DNA of 64,000 nucleotides from Rhynchonema sp. JSB1_4 (GCA_030248065.1 JASAMV010007225.1:61254-125253), one strand, 5' to 3'; shown: positions 34,501 through 46,369, numbered from the stretch's first letter. Translations and numbers: made by a program. Notes: generated by a model not told the origin, from the letters alone.

Positions 34501-37500
34501 TGCAAGTCACTGGAAAAGTTCTCTTTAGTGTCCCTCAAAACATACCGAACTAACATGATTTCGGAAATTTCTTCTTCAAGAACCCAATTTTTGGGGGGTC
34601 CGGAATAAAAAAAAGTGATTTTTAAAAAAAAATTTAAAAAGTTTCTTTTTTAAAAAAAGTTCGATAGCAAAAAATTTTTTAATCCAACCCTGACACTAAC
34701 CGCCGCTCGGAAAAAAAGGGGAAGGCACAATAACCGCTGCGCCGGACCAGGAACTACACTGCTTTAGACGTTCTCTTGCCGTTTCTGCAATAATATTGGG
34801 GTGTGCCACTCTGAAAATGTTTTATGTCGCGCCCCCTTTAAAGGGTCTCAGCCATATATATGCGACCGAAACCAATCTCAATGAGACTTGGCACCGTAAG
34901 TGGGCTTGGTCCAAAACACTCACGACAAAGAAAATTTTTTCCCATATCAGCTCCCTGTCTGAGCCTGGAGGGCTAAAAGGTAAAAAATTTTGACCCTACC
35001 TCAGCACCTTAAAATTAAAATATCGATCCTTTTCGCATATTCTTTGTGTGCAGTTTGTTCACAAATTTTTCATAAACGCCTTGGGTCTAATTTAGAACCA
35101 TATTCACTTTTTTGGCACTACCACAGCTCGCGCTATCTTGCCAAAACCACGGAAATTTTCGAAAAAAAATTTTCCGTTGTATTTTCCGGTCACATAGAAG
35201 GCACACAGAACTTTTATATAAAGTAGGCAAGAAAGCCCGTATATCATGCTATTCAGGCGATCAATGACTAATTTTCCACCGCTGATAAGTTTCGACAAAA
35301 GCTCGCTCAACTGTGGTGAACCTCAACTTTTTTGCCATTTTCTGTGGATCCCAAGCACACTTCTATCTCATATTTCCTGTTTTAGTAACAATGTACCGAG
35401 GTGATATATGGCACGCTAGATAGTAAAAATATAATTGTTGTTAATTATGTGCAAATCTAGGTTGGTCCAGCTGCATCCTTGGAGGTACGAGCAATAAATG
35501 AGTTTTACACAAAATTCATAATTTTAGCAAATTTTCGCTTCCGTCATATTTTTAGCCTACCTACATTTGTGACGGATTTGTGGCCTTTGCTGTCCAATGA
35601 AGCCCCAACGTTGTTGTTGCTTATCGATCAAAATCCAAAATTCTAGTTCTAACGTATCCTGAGAAAAATCATGTTAAGTGAAGGCACCGCAGACGCTGGT
35701 CCTGTTGTAAGCCCGGTTGTAGTTCCAAGTCCAACGCATGGACCTCAATTTACACGATTTTTCTCAAGATACGTTAGAGCTATAATTTTGAATTTTGATC
35801 GATAAACAACAATAACGTTTGGGCTTCATCGGATAGCAATAGCCACAATTCCTACCCAACTGTAGATAGGCCAAAAATATGACGGAAGTGAAAATTTGCT
35901 AAAATTATGAATTTTGTGTAAAATTCATTTCTTGCTCGTAGCGTGCCATATATCACCTCGGTACATTGTTACTAAAATAGGAAAATATGAGATAGAAGTG
36001 TGCTTGGGATTCACAGAAAATGGCAAAAAAAGTTGAGGTTCACCACAGTTGAGCGAGCTTTTGTCGAAACTTATCAGCGGTGGAAAATTAGTCATTGATC
36101 GCCTGAATAGCATGATATACGGGCTTTCTTGCCTACTTTATATAAAAACTCTGTGTGCTTTCTATGTGACCGGAAAATACAACGGAAAATTTTTTTTCGA
36201 AAATTTCCGTGGTTTTGGCAAAATAGCGCGAGCTGTGGTAGTGCCAAAAAAGTGAATATGGTTCTAAATTAGACCCAAGGCGTTTATGAAAAATTTGTGA
36301 ACAAACTGCACACAAAGAATATGCGAAAAGGATCGATATTTTAATTTTAAGGTGCTGAGGTAGGGTCAAATTTTTTTACCTTTTAGCCCTCCTGGCTCAG
36401 ACAGGGAGCTGATATGGGGAAAAATTTTCTTGGCCGTGAGTGTTTTGGACCAAGCCCACTTACGGTGCCAAGTTTCATTGAGATTGGTTTCGGTCGCGTA
36501 TATATGGCGGAGCCCCTTTAAGGTTGGTATAGCACGTTGAAATGCATCAACCTGACAGCCAGTGCAACGGATTATGATCGCTGATGTTACACGCGCGATA
36601 GACTAGGCTGTAAAGAGGGGACAGAAACAATCTATAATCTGCACCAAAAGGTTTATCCTAATAAAAAACTGAACAATTATTACGTCCAGTTAGCTCAAAC
36701 CTGAAACACGCAAAATATTCTAGGGGCTAGATCGCAGGTGCAAGTCACTGGAAAAGTTCTCTTTTGTCCCTCAAAACGTACCTAAGTAACATGATTTCAG
36801 ACATTTTTAGTCTTCAAGAAACCAATTTTTTGGGGGTCCGGAATAAAGAAAAGTGATTTTTAAAAAAAATTTAGAAAGTTTTCTTTAAAAAAAGTTCGAT
36901 AATAAAAAAAATTGTTTAATCCAACCCTGGTGCGCAGTACGCCACTGTCGTGCAATTATTAATTTATTCTACCATTTTTAGTTTACCTACGCGTTGTTCT
37001 GTGGAATTGCTTGTAATTTTTGCAATCTTCAACTTGGTGAATTACTTCTCACCGCCACACTTTAGCCTTTCAGTATCCACCCTGGACTCAATGAAAGCCT
37101 CGTTTGAACACACCCTGTTGTACACCATTGCAATGCGAATGGATCATTTATGTTCTTTTCTGAAAATGATCAATTTTTCTCTTTATCCAGGGCGACGATG
37201 GGTTTTCCGATAGTCGAACTTGACGACAACGGTGAATGTGACTCGTTTATCATCACGAAACCACCGGGTGAGTATTTTTCTCTGCAGTTTTCGTTGATTT
37301 GTTTCTGAACTGCGCATAATTTACGCTCGGGCGTCCCGTTTCCTGCGTGGTGACTGTGATCCGAGGAGAGATTTGTTTCCTAAATTTTGTGGTCGACGTT
37401 CCTCGTTTGTTGCAGAGAGAGTTTCGGAGAACAGTGGAACTGGGAGGTTTCCACAAAAGACTAATCTTGTCGACTGAGAAACGCAGCGCCTAACTCAGAC

Positions 37501-40500
37501 CACAACAAGGTTCATCCGACCTAGAGTCCCAACGCCATTTTATTTTTTGTCAGCCTTTCATTATCGACGTTCCACATGCACAGGCACCGGTGGCATGGTC
37601 AATGTTGGGACCGTATCTGAACAATTGGTCTACGAAATTGGTGACCCACGGAACTACGTACTGCCTGACGTTGTGGCTGACTTTAGTGACGTGCAGATGC
37701 AGCAGATTGGTGGTTAGGTGATTTGTTGATCATTTAGTTATATTCTTATTGGGGCGTTGAATATTAATGCCACTCGTTTTGAAGCACTGTGCTTGCTTTC
37801 ATGTAAACTCGTTTTTTAACATTGGTGCACACCACGTGTACAAACTGGTCGCTCCGCACGACACATAGACTGTGTAGTTTTTTTTTGTAAATCCCTGCCG
37901 CAGAACTGAAGTTACGAACAATATTTTGGGAACATGGGCCCGACCTACCGCTGGCCGCTCAGCAGGAGTTAGCCGTTTCCAAAAAAAATCGTTTAGTTTA
38001 ATCGTTAATCGTTAAATAGTTTTATATTCCGTATTTACATGTACATACATTGCCAGCCCCAATTGCAGACAACTGTGTTCGCGTGTCAAATGCCCGCGGC
38101 AAATCGGCACCAGATCAACTCAAGGTTGGCATTCCATCTTATTGCCTGTGCGTGTGTGCGCTTGTGTGATGTTTCACAGTCAATATGTATAAACAGGTGA
38201 CGGCAACATACATGTCGGGCTATCGTTGTACGGGCATCGCACCGGTCATTGGGCCGCACGCTGCTGAGAAGGGACGCGTGACCGCTAACGCCATTGTGAA
38301 ACGGTTTATATGATTGGGATGTCTTTTTTTTGAAAAAAGATTTGGGAATGCATGTGCTTTTTTACGAAATATTATTTGCCTTTGGCAAATCCCTGTCAGC
38401 TGTCGCGTGCTTTGGTGGCACGATCTTATCTGAACATTCCCAGGCCAAGGCACCCGCGGTTTCGTGGTGCAACGCAATCAATGCCCGTTTGTCTTCAAGG
38501 TTACCAGAGCCGTCAAGTTTTAAAGCTGTGATGTTTCAGTTGTGAACGTATCTTCGAACGCATGGGTCTGAGTCCATTTAGTCGTGTTCACATTCAAACA
38601 ATTGGCGACGAGCAGTCATATGGCGCTGGGCAGTCGGATGCGGCCAAGCAGGTCGTGTCAAGATCGTTTGATTTTGTAATGTTGGTGCCGTGCGTGTAAG
38701 TGGAGCGATCGCGTAAAACGGTGTCCAGTCCTGTATTATCTTTGATGATCATATCTGAAACGCATGAACATTTTGAATAGCAATACAGCCGACAATCTCT
38801 TTGTAGTCCAATGGTTGGGTTTGGAAAATGTCACAAAAAAGCAGATTTCGTGCACAGGGCAGTAATTTTGACATAATGAGGACGAAATTGTCGTTCGGCA
38901 TACATACGTGAAAATCAACTGTTAAAAATAGCGAACCAGCATATGTAACAAGCATCACCATTTTATGTTGATGTGCGCGGCACCAATAATATTCCAATTG
39001 TCTTTGCCTTGCAGACTCGCGAGGTGATGTTGTGGCTGGCGGTGGAGCACGAGAGCACGGACGCGCTCGCACTGTTTGCGCGCGAAATCGCGCCCGCCGG
39101 CACTGGCATGCGTACGTTCGGATGGTTGGCTGGCTGATGTTTCACAGTTATCTCAGTTTTTATTTATTTCAGCACCTGGTCTGACGACATTGGTCGGCGG
39201 GCGACCGGCACCGTGAGTCACTTTGCCTGATTCATAAAGCCCAGTCACGTGACTGAATCAATTGCATAAGTTCGAACGCAGGCAGTTTGCGTTGGTAAAT
39301 GCATGGACAGTGCAGAATCGACGTATCATCGGCCTAGACTGCGCTTTGTGAATTTGGCCTCACATTATAATGTTAACAATCCACATTGTGTCTGAATTAT
39401 TCGAACGTTTTCTTCATTCAGCTCACCCGTTCTCAAACACACGAGCTTTCTGGTGGATCGTGAATCCATGATGGTGAGATCTATAACATGCGTTTGTTTT
39501 GTTCCTTTTTGATATTTGCTTACTATTTGTTCATCTGCATGGAAAGATTGTCGGCCTATTAATCAGTATTAAACGTGGTGATCGTCGCGGTTCTTCGTTG
39601 CCGTTAGAGTTATTGCTTCCGACAGTTAAGTGGACCGGACCGGTCCGATTGACAAGTTTGGCATCATGATAACGGCATTTTTTATATCGACAGGCCGAAA
39701 TCCACATCGATGGCCAGGTGGTGGACACAGTGAAACACAGCAAAAGTGCCAAAACAACAACAACAAGTTGTGGACCGGCTCAAGTGCCACCCAGAAGTCC
39801 GCAAATCAACATGAGTGGTGGTGGAAATGTGAAACAAGTCCGGCTGGGTGATGTTGCGTACACGCGCAGTGGTGACAAGGGTGACACGGCCAATATCGGT
39901 TGGTGTTGTCATATTTGAAATTCAAGGCATTTGTGCCGAATGTGCTAACATAGGCATCCACTCGTAAGAGATCTTGATCACGCGCCTTGCAGTAGAGCCA
40001 GAAACAATTGATTTATATGAATCAAAATTTTTATAAGAATCAACCTTCAGGCTTCACGCTTTATGCGATGCTTTAGTCACCAGAGCTTGGCTATATGCAC
40101 GGCACCAATATTGTACTCCGATTTCATAATCCATGCAGGTGTGATTGCCCGTGACCCGGTCATGTACGATCAGTTGAGGTCTACCCTCACCGAACGTGTG
40201 GTCGCTGATTATTTCGCACATCTGATACGCAGCGATGGACGTGTGACAAGGTGATGTTTCAGTTGGAGTTTTGTTTTTTTACAGCGACATCGTCTGATCC
40301 TGATAATTTCGGTCGCAAGAACCGTCGTTTAGTTCACCATGGCACACACAGCGGAGCGGTAATAAGGAGGTTAACTTCAAATTGGGGACTCAAATTGCGT
40401 CGAAAAATGTTTCTTTGGCTTCACGACGGATGGATGATCAAGCTTGATGCTCGGACTTGCCTTGGTCACGCGACTTTCTTTGAATAATTTAGAAAATCCC

Positions 40501-42602
40501 GCTAATTTGGAGTGGCGCAAAAGTGGAAACAATAGCAGCGCTTGTTAAAGCTAGCGGCGTCAGCCGATCTGAAAGAACTTTTCTCGATACTGAAACGTCA
40601 CGTGACAAGGGTTGGGCAAAAAACGTTTTTTTACAAATCGTTTAAAAAAACGTTTTTAAAAACGCCCAGATGACCAAAATATGCCAAAAAATTTGGAAAA
40701 CGCTCATGTTGGGAAGAAAACGTGGTTAAACGAAGTAATTCTATGTATTCTGAGGCAAAATAAACGGGTTTCAACCCTTTTCTACCGAGTTGGTAGCATC
40801 CCATATCAGGCCCGCATCGTGGGACCAACTTAGGCAGGGGTCAGCATTGAAAGTCAAACTCCGTGTATCGGCGTAATCTCGACAAAGTAAAAACTGGTCG
40901 AAATTTTTTTGAAAAAAATGGGACAAAAAATTGATTTACCTTGAAAATCAGGATACTTTCCCTAAAAAATCAGGGAAAATCAAGGAAGTTCAGCATTTAA
41001 AAAAACGAAAAACGACCCAGACGTTTTTTTAAAAAAAACCGTCGTTTTTTTAAGAAAAAACGCCGTCGTTTTTTTTGCCCAACCCAGCACGTGACGCAGA
41101 CAGATCTGATTCGATGCCACCAAGTGTGATGCCGGATTGTTCCGTGTGATGTTAGTTATTTTATGAATGTACTTGCGTTTTGTTGTTGCAGATTCGAGCT
41201 GCCCGGCATTCACGCACTCAACTTTGTGCTCGAACATAGTCTCGGTGGCGGAGGAGTGGCATCGCTGAGACCCGATCCGCAGGTTGGTTGTGATATTGTG
41301 CTTCACAGGCACCAACCAACTCAGAATGTTAGTGCCCCATCCATAAAAGCAGCGTGCCCCGCAGCAGTGCACGTCAAGGTGGTTCACAGTTTTAGAGCTG
41401 CGCTTTTTGATTGTGAAAAGAAGATTTTCATCCTCACAAGGGATCCATGACGTATTGACTAAGCCGCCGCTCTTGCGCCATGCATGCCCCACACGGTAAC
41501 TCAGCCATACGGTGCTGCCTTTTTTGGCCCCACGGTACTGTAATCTCCCCCCAATAGTGGCCACAACATTGCAGCCATACATATGCCCTTTCTGTCACGA
41601 AAAGCTGAAGCATGTATGCTGTCTGCATAACGCCAGCTGTTGTCGTCTAACACATGTATAAAGGTGCAGTTATACATGTCCTCATGTGGACATTTTGTCC
41701 GCCTGGACAAATCTTTGTTCGGGTCGTATTTTGTCAATTGTTGAAACTTCAGCTGTGACCAGCATACTAGTTGTTCCCCCAGACCTGCTGAACAACCGTT
41801 ACGATTTTCGAAGCTATTGCTCCAACTAATTTCAAAATACGATCAATACAAAGTTTTGTCCATGCGGACAAAATGTCTACATGAGGACAAGTATAACTGC
41901 ACCTTAAAGGGGGGCGCGACATTATTATTTTTCACGATACACCGCCTGATTTTATGTCAGAAATTGAAAGACGGCATCCGAAGGAACATGTCTTACAAAG
42001 ACAACAACATTGACCCGCGCTGTTTTCCGCATGAAAATCACCCCCGAACGTCGAATGTCAGGAACAAAAGTCAGTTTGCTGTAGTCGCTCGGCCGCTTGA
42101 AGATTAGGCATCGAGCTCAAAAAATTATGATATGGACTCGGCGCTTATGTAATATTTGCGAAACATTTCAGCTGCCACAAAAATTGCAACGTGGACAGGT
42201 GCTTGGAGCTGGTTGCCGGAAAAATGTTTCGCAGATATTACATAAGCACCGAGTCCATATCATAATTTTTTGAGCTCGATGCCTGATTTTCAAGCGGCCG
42301 AGCGACTACAGCAAACTGACTTTTGTTCCTGACATTCGATGTTCGGCGGTGATTTTCATGCTGAAAACAGCGCGGGTTAATGTTGTTGTCTTTGTAAGAC
42401 ACGTTCCTTCGGATGTCGTCTTTCAATTTCTGACATAAAATCAGGCGGTGCATCGTGAAAAATAATGATGTCGCGGCCCCTTTAATACTGAATGATGCCC
42501 ACAAATCTCCGTGGGATTAGCTGGATTCTCGGGCCGATGTTTCAGGGCAAAGCGTACGGCCAGATGCTGCTCGACTTGCCGATTGAAGTGTCAACAATGT
42601 AA
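31561..42602 (+). CDS. AtuA-family protein (acyclic terpene utilisation, DUF1446), mitochondrial-type N-terminus
   Basis: The protein matches bacterial AtuA along its length. The role in citronellol/geraniol catabolism is known for Pseudomonas AtuA; the eukaryotic role is unknown. Twenty exons in phase give 625 aa: 31561-31684, 31989-32098, 32179-32248, 32323-32387, 32492-32560, 33236-33312, 33385-33531, 33808-33891, 37191-37267, 37584-37709, 38069-38124, 38197-38303, 38540-38651, 39015-39111, 39173-39212, 39422-39473, 39694-39898, 40139-40250, 41192-41282, 42546-42602. Residues 1-29 are Arg-rich without acidic residues apart from one Asp, like a mitochondrial presequence. Then come GFWGD (33-37), [32 protein letters not shown], and the C-terminal domain with [12 protein letters not shown] (529-540), [10 protein letters not shown] and GGGGVASLR. 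Introns hold large foldbacks and MITEs. No frameshift is seen. Exon 12-13 and 10-11 borders are the least certain. Confidence 0.9.
32582..32859. mobile_element. Foldback MITE in AtuA-like intron 5
   Basis: Arms of about 130 bp begin GGTATTGGTCGTACAATG and end with the complement (CATTGTGCGACCAATACC). The centre contains TTGAGTTGCTTGAACACAAT. No target duplication is clear. Confidence 0.65.
34693..34761. mobile_element. Right-end fragment of CAGTGTAGTTCC-family MITE
   Basis: ACACTAACCGCCGC words end in CCAGGAACTACACTG; the left part is missing. Confidence 0.55.
34842..36517. mobile_element. 1.7-kb foldback element with TTAA target duplication
   Basis: Two arms of about 0.8 kb mirror each other around 35.7 kb. 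The ends AGGGTCTCAGCCATATA and complement (GGCGGAGCCCCT) are each bordered by TTAA (34838-34841, 36518-36521), as in piggyBac-type transposition. Both arms keep the same 68-codon open frame (35104-35310 minus, 36049-36255 plus), which looks like a mirror effect rather than a gene. The left flank ATGTCGCGCCCCCT is an end of the family at 41908-42481. Confidence 0.75.
40607..41087. mobile_element. hAT-like MITE with GGGTTGGGCAAAAAACG ends
   Basis: The ends GGGTTGGGCAAAAAACG and CGTTTTTTTTGCCCAACCC are flanked, two bases out, by an exact 8-bp duplication CACGTGAC (40599-40606, 41088-41095). AAAACGTTTTT words recur near both ends. AtuA-like intron 18. Confidence 0.8.
41663..41903. mobile_element. 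Foldback MITE, GGTGCAGTTATAC family, copy 2
   Basis: Inverted ends GGTGCAGTTATACATG and GTATAACTGCACC carry GGACATTTTGTCC blocks. The right flank is TTAA and the left TAAA. The right TTAA is shared with the next element. Related to 7265-7529. Confidence 0.7.
41908..42481. mobile_element. TTAA foldback, AGGGGGGCGCGACAT family
   Basis: Arms of about 240 bp begin AGGGGGGCGCGACATTATT and end ATGTCGCGGCCCCT, flanked by TTAA on both sides (41904-41907, 42482-42485). It lies directly against the preceding foldback in AtuA-like intron 19, 64 bp before the last exon. Confidence 0.78.
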
Positions 42603-42909
42603 CTTGTTCATTTTGTGATTCCGCGCTCCAAAATGGTGCTCTTTTACTATTTATTCACAATATCATTCTGCACATATCACTATACAGGGTTATTCACAGC
42701 TTCGTTTTGTAAGTGGCTAATTATCATGTCCATTATTCTACACGTGGAATTATTCAATCAGCAACAAAGAACTTATTGCCTAATATAAATCGATAGTACG
42801 CTAACAGGCAAGTTGAAGGATGTATAGTCCAGCCACGAACTCATGAGACGACTTATTTTGAAGTTGACTTGAACAGATCCAATAATGTTCCGGTTTCACG
42901 TATTTCGGA
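42603..42909. other. Region downstream of AtuA-like gene
   Basis: Presumed 3' UTR and spacer. I see no canonical AATAAA and no repeat ends. Confidence 0.35.
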
Positions 42910-43905
42910 AATGAAATTTCAAATTTCAAATTTTATCTGCAAGCTTACGCGAAGACCTTCACAAGATCCGGAAAAACCCTTAAAATAAAACAGTGTTAAT
43001 AACAAAGAATGTGAACATGAATGAATAAACGACAATGGAAACGCACCGGTGAGATGAAACCAACCAAACGAGCCAGACTAGCACAACCAACACACAACAA
43101 CGGCAAATTCAGCAACGGACGACGAGAACGAGAATACGGTTTTAAATATTGATGATGATCTGAAAGCAGCAACCCAGTGACTGAGGAGATCAGTCAACGA
43201 CGGCTGAAAATTTTGAGTTAATGTGGCAAGAAACTACGTCTCGACCACGTGAGTTTAGTTTAGTTTTAAAGGCCGCAATTGAGGCAGCAGAGACGACGCC
43301 CTCTGGTAGCCTGTTCCAGAGGTCCACGACACGATAGGCCCAGTACCCGGACAAGTCCGCACCCGCGCCATGGACTCGACACAAACTGTGGGAGTGCCCT
43401 CGGGTTGGGCGGCCGGTGTCACGAGATGGAAAGAAGGATTCCTTGGTTACCCCAGGTATGTGACCGTGAATGACCTTGTACACAAGCACAAGATCGTTCA
43501 CGGTCCGGCGATAAATTAGGGGGTCTAAATTTAGGGCATGCAAACGCTGTTGGTAAGACAGAGTCTGCATGCCAGGTAAATAGTAAGTGAACCGACGTTG
43601 AATTTTTTCAACGTTTTTAGCTAAAGTGACATTTTGAGGGGACCAAATGGACATGGAAAATTCCAGTAAAGGGCGGACATAGGCCAAATAAAGTTTTCGG
43701 AGGAAGTCGAGATTTCGACTGTGAAAGTTTCGGCGGATGGTCTTCTCCATTCTGCTGGCGTCAGCCACAATTTTACCAATATGTGACTCAAACTTTAAGT
43801 TTTGTTGGTCTATTAAGACACCCAAGTCCCGGACATGGGGTGGTGAAATAATGGGGTGGTGAAAGAAACAGAAACGCATGTATTTTTTTAAAAACACGCT
43901 CTCCA
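42910..43905 (-). mobile_element. CR1-like LINE, 5'-truncated (RT C-terminus plus 3' UTR)
   Basis: The open frame 43890-43190 has the end of a non-LTR reverse transcriptase: DLGVLIDQ, LRKLYLAYVRPLLEFSMSIW, and NDLVLVYKVIHGHIPG, typical of CR1/Jockey-type elements. It ends at a stop, followed by a 280-bp 3' UTR and a short AAATTTC tandem. The N-terminal half of RT and ORF1 are absent, so it is a dead copy. Sister fragment at 48680. Confidence 0.88.
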
Positions 43906-44210
43906 CCTCGGTGCGTAAATTCCATTTTGACTCTCAAAACATTTGTGTGTTGAACGACGTTGCTGCTCGCGTAAGCACGCAACAAATTGAGGTCAGCCAG
44001 CTGGAACTTGTCATCATGTCTCTCGGCCCAATCTCTTTCTTTTGTTTGCGAAAACCCGTGTAACCGGCGTATTTTTGAATCTGGCCAAGCAAGCTTTAAA
44101 AAGGCTCGTCTCATGAGCACGTGGTTGGACTATAAGCAAAGTGTGCATGTGATAAAAGTAATCCTCGAAGTGAACAAATACGACGATTGAACAATGGAAC
44201 TGTGGCAATG
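43906..44210. other. Unassigned interval
   Basis: No exon, RNA or transposon end recognised between the LINE fragment and the next MITE. Confidence 0.35.
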
Positions 44211-44460
44211 CAGGGCTTGCCTTTACTAAATTGGGGGTCTGGCTTCAAATTAGAAAACAGATGCTTTTTTGCTGCAGAAATGTCGGGCGGCTCGCCAGAT
44301 TTAAACCATACCAAGATTCAGTTTCTAGCTTTTGCGCACTAAACCTAAAAATATTGAATATTTATAACAGATGTTTGTCAAATATTAATAATACTCAGAA
44401 AGCTACTAAGTTTAAAAATTTATAAGCTTTCCAAGAAAACTTGGTGAAAACCAAGCCCTG
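44211..44460. mobile_element. hAT-like MITE with CAGGGCTTG ends
   Basis: It starts CAGGGCTTGCC and ends AAACCAAGCCCTG. Flanks TGGCAATG and, two bases further, TAGCAATG match at 7 of 8 positions. The interior has CTTTACTAAATT-like words. Confidence 0.6.
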
Positions 44461-45005
44461 CATAGCAATGTGCAGAGCTGTGCCACATGTGCAAAAAAAT
44501 CATCAGTAGGGAACGGGAACCAAGGTAAAACATGTAGCAACATATGGATTTGGGTTAGAGTTGGATTCAGGGGTAATTTTGGTCGGAGAATCCGAATTAG
44601 ATGTCCATACGGTCACGTGAACCCTCAGTGTTTAACAGGAACGTCAGATGGGGTCATTTCATCGGTTTTGCTTAAAAGTGGTATCTGGGGGTTTCTCTTC
44701 ATCAGGTGCTGAATCAGAATCTCGGGTCAGTGTTTTTGCGTATTTCGGTCTCGTCTAATAACTAAAAATCGCTTTTCTTATTGAAGGCGACGGCCACAAA
44801 CACGTGAAATTCGAGTTCCTCGCCCAAAGAAATCCCTGAATACCGGGTATGATGTAAATCCGTGAGATGACCAGGAAGGTAATTGACGATTCCACCTTAT
44901 TCAGCATTTCAGAGCAGTCACGCGTGACCGAATGGACGCCGGACACAGATTTTCCGACCCAACTTACCCATCTGTCAGCCAATCTAGTTTCCAACCCATT
45001 TCGGC

Positions 45006-46217
45006 TCAGGCGCTGACGCTAGTCTCACAGATGAACGGCCATGGTCGATCACATTTGCTATCGTTCACTCCAAACACGTTGTGTACGTCGTCGAGATCGC
45101 CGCAGTCCTCATGTCCACCTTCGTTGTTCGGTTCCCCGGCACGCCAGGGCGTGTTTGTTGGTGTTGATTTGTGATTGACGCTGTGATCGGCGTTCGCCCA
45201 CGCCCAACCACCCGCCGGTTCGACGGATCTGTCGACTTGCAGCAGACCGATCCACCATGCGGTTTGCTGGAATGTGGGGAATGACCAGTTTGGATCTGTT
45301 ACGTCGCACATAAAGTCTGCGATTACTCGGCAGTCGGCCAATTGAGCAAACCCACTTTGAGCGTCAAAAAGAACAAATTGGAAGTATAGAAGCAACAGTA
45401 CCCAGTTTTTGTTGCACCACCATTATCTTGGACTAAGGTCGGTTTTGTGATCAGGCTTAGGCCGCTCAATACAAGTGGAGCGTGAAAAGTTTTTCAGCGT
45501 AGTCATCATCTACTGCGCGCCCGTAATACTGTGTATTTTCAATAGCATCTGAAACATTTTGTTTCAATCTCACTGTGACAAAGCCCCATGATTAAGGGGT
45601 TGCCTGTTGTGCTGAACTTTTCGCTTTCCGCTATGGTTAGGCGTTGGCTTGAAGAGCCCCGTACTTCAACGCTTTAGTCAGTGTTTCGGCTAGCTTCGCA
45701 TGAAGTGATCTTCGATCTACTGTTTCTTTGCTAAATGTGAATCTTGCTAAGCTTTGCTTTATTGTCGTTCTCCGATTATTCATGCTGAAAGCTTGAGCTT
45801 TTGTTAGAATGATGTCAAACACGTTTATTGGCACTAACTTCAGGTATCGGACTATAGACCCCATTCAACCATCCACGAATGGCGAACAACGTTGTTTTGT
45901 CCTCGACGTACGCCAAATGGCCGTGGAATATACCACTGCACGCAGCCATCGCATCGTTCCAGTTCGCTTGGGCTTTGAACAAAATGTAGCATTTGCCGCC
46001 GCCCAACGCGAGATACTCGTGACCTTGGACAGCGTCCGCGCACGCTGCAAGTCACACGATAGTCTGGTGTGCTGATCTTTGCTTCGTTCAGAGTACGAAC
46101 ATGCGGAGTGGACGATGAGCGAACATATAGGCACTAACATCCAGCGGTCACCCGATCAACAGCGGCAACGCACAGCACCGTTAGGAACACGACGAGTTTG
46201 CAGTTCTCGTTGGGCAT
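45006..46217 (-). CDS. Secreted C-type lectin domain protein
   Basis: Exons are 46217-46139, 46044-45839 and 45266-45006, giving 181 aa with consistent phases. Residues 1 to about 20 (KLVVFLTVLCVAA) form a signal peptide. The rest is one C-type lectin domain: GGGKCYILF, WNDAMAAC, WWIGL at 99-103, the EPN sugar-binding motif at 140-142 and cysteines at 150, 167 and 175 before the stop. EPN usually goes with mannose-type Ca2+-dependent binding, but the usual WND is VND here (162-164). In nematodes such small lectins are often gut or epidermal immune effectors; that role is inference. Both introns start GTTAGTGCC. Three GATA sites and a TATA-like box lie upstream. Confidence 0.85.
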
Positions 46218-46369
46218 TCTCGGTGATTCCGCGCGTAATTGATTATTCCGATTTATCGTTTTTTGAACCTACAGTATGACCAAGCGCTGTATCCAGTGCA
46301 AAAGAACATCAAAGACTAAGTGAAAATAATATTGGTTTGTACTCTCGTCACAATTCACATTTATATACC

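Larger units (their letters stand above)
33934..36929. mobile_element. Large hAT-like element, CAGGGTTGGATT ends, hosting other insertions
   Basis: Ends CAGGGTTGGATTAAAAA and TTTAATCCAACCCTG are 3 kb apart with an exact 8-bp duplication GTGCGCAG. The right-hand 200 bp (CTAGATCGCAGGTG...TCCGGAATAAA) occurs twice in direct orientation, at 34470-34692 and 36723-36929. Between the two copies lie a CAGTGTAGTTCC-type end (34693-34761) and the foldback 34842-36517. I see no transposase. It fills AtuA-like intron 8. Confidence 0.8.

Noticed and set aside
35104..36255. Identical 68-codon frames in both arms of the foldback
   Set aside because: They are mirror images of the same inverted repeat; the identity reflects the palindrome, not coding constraint.
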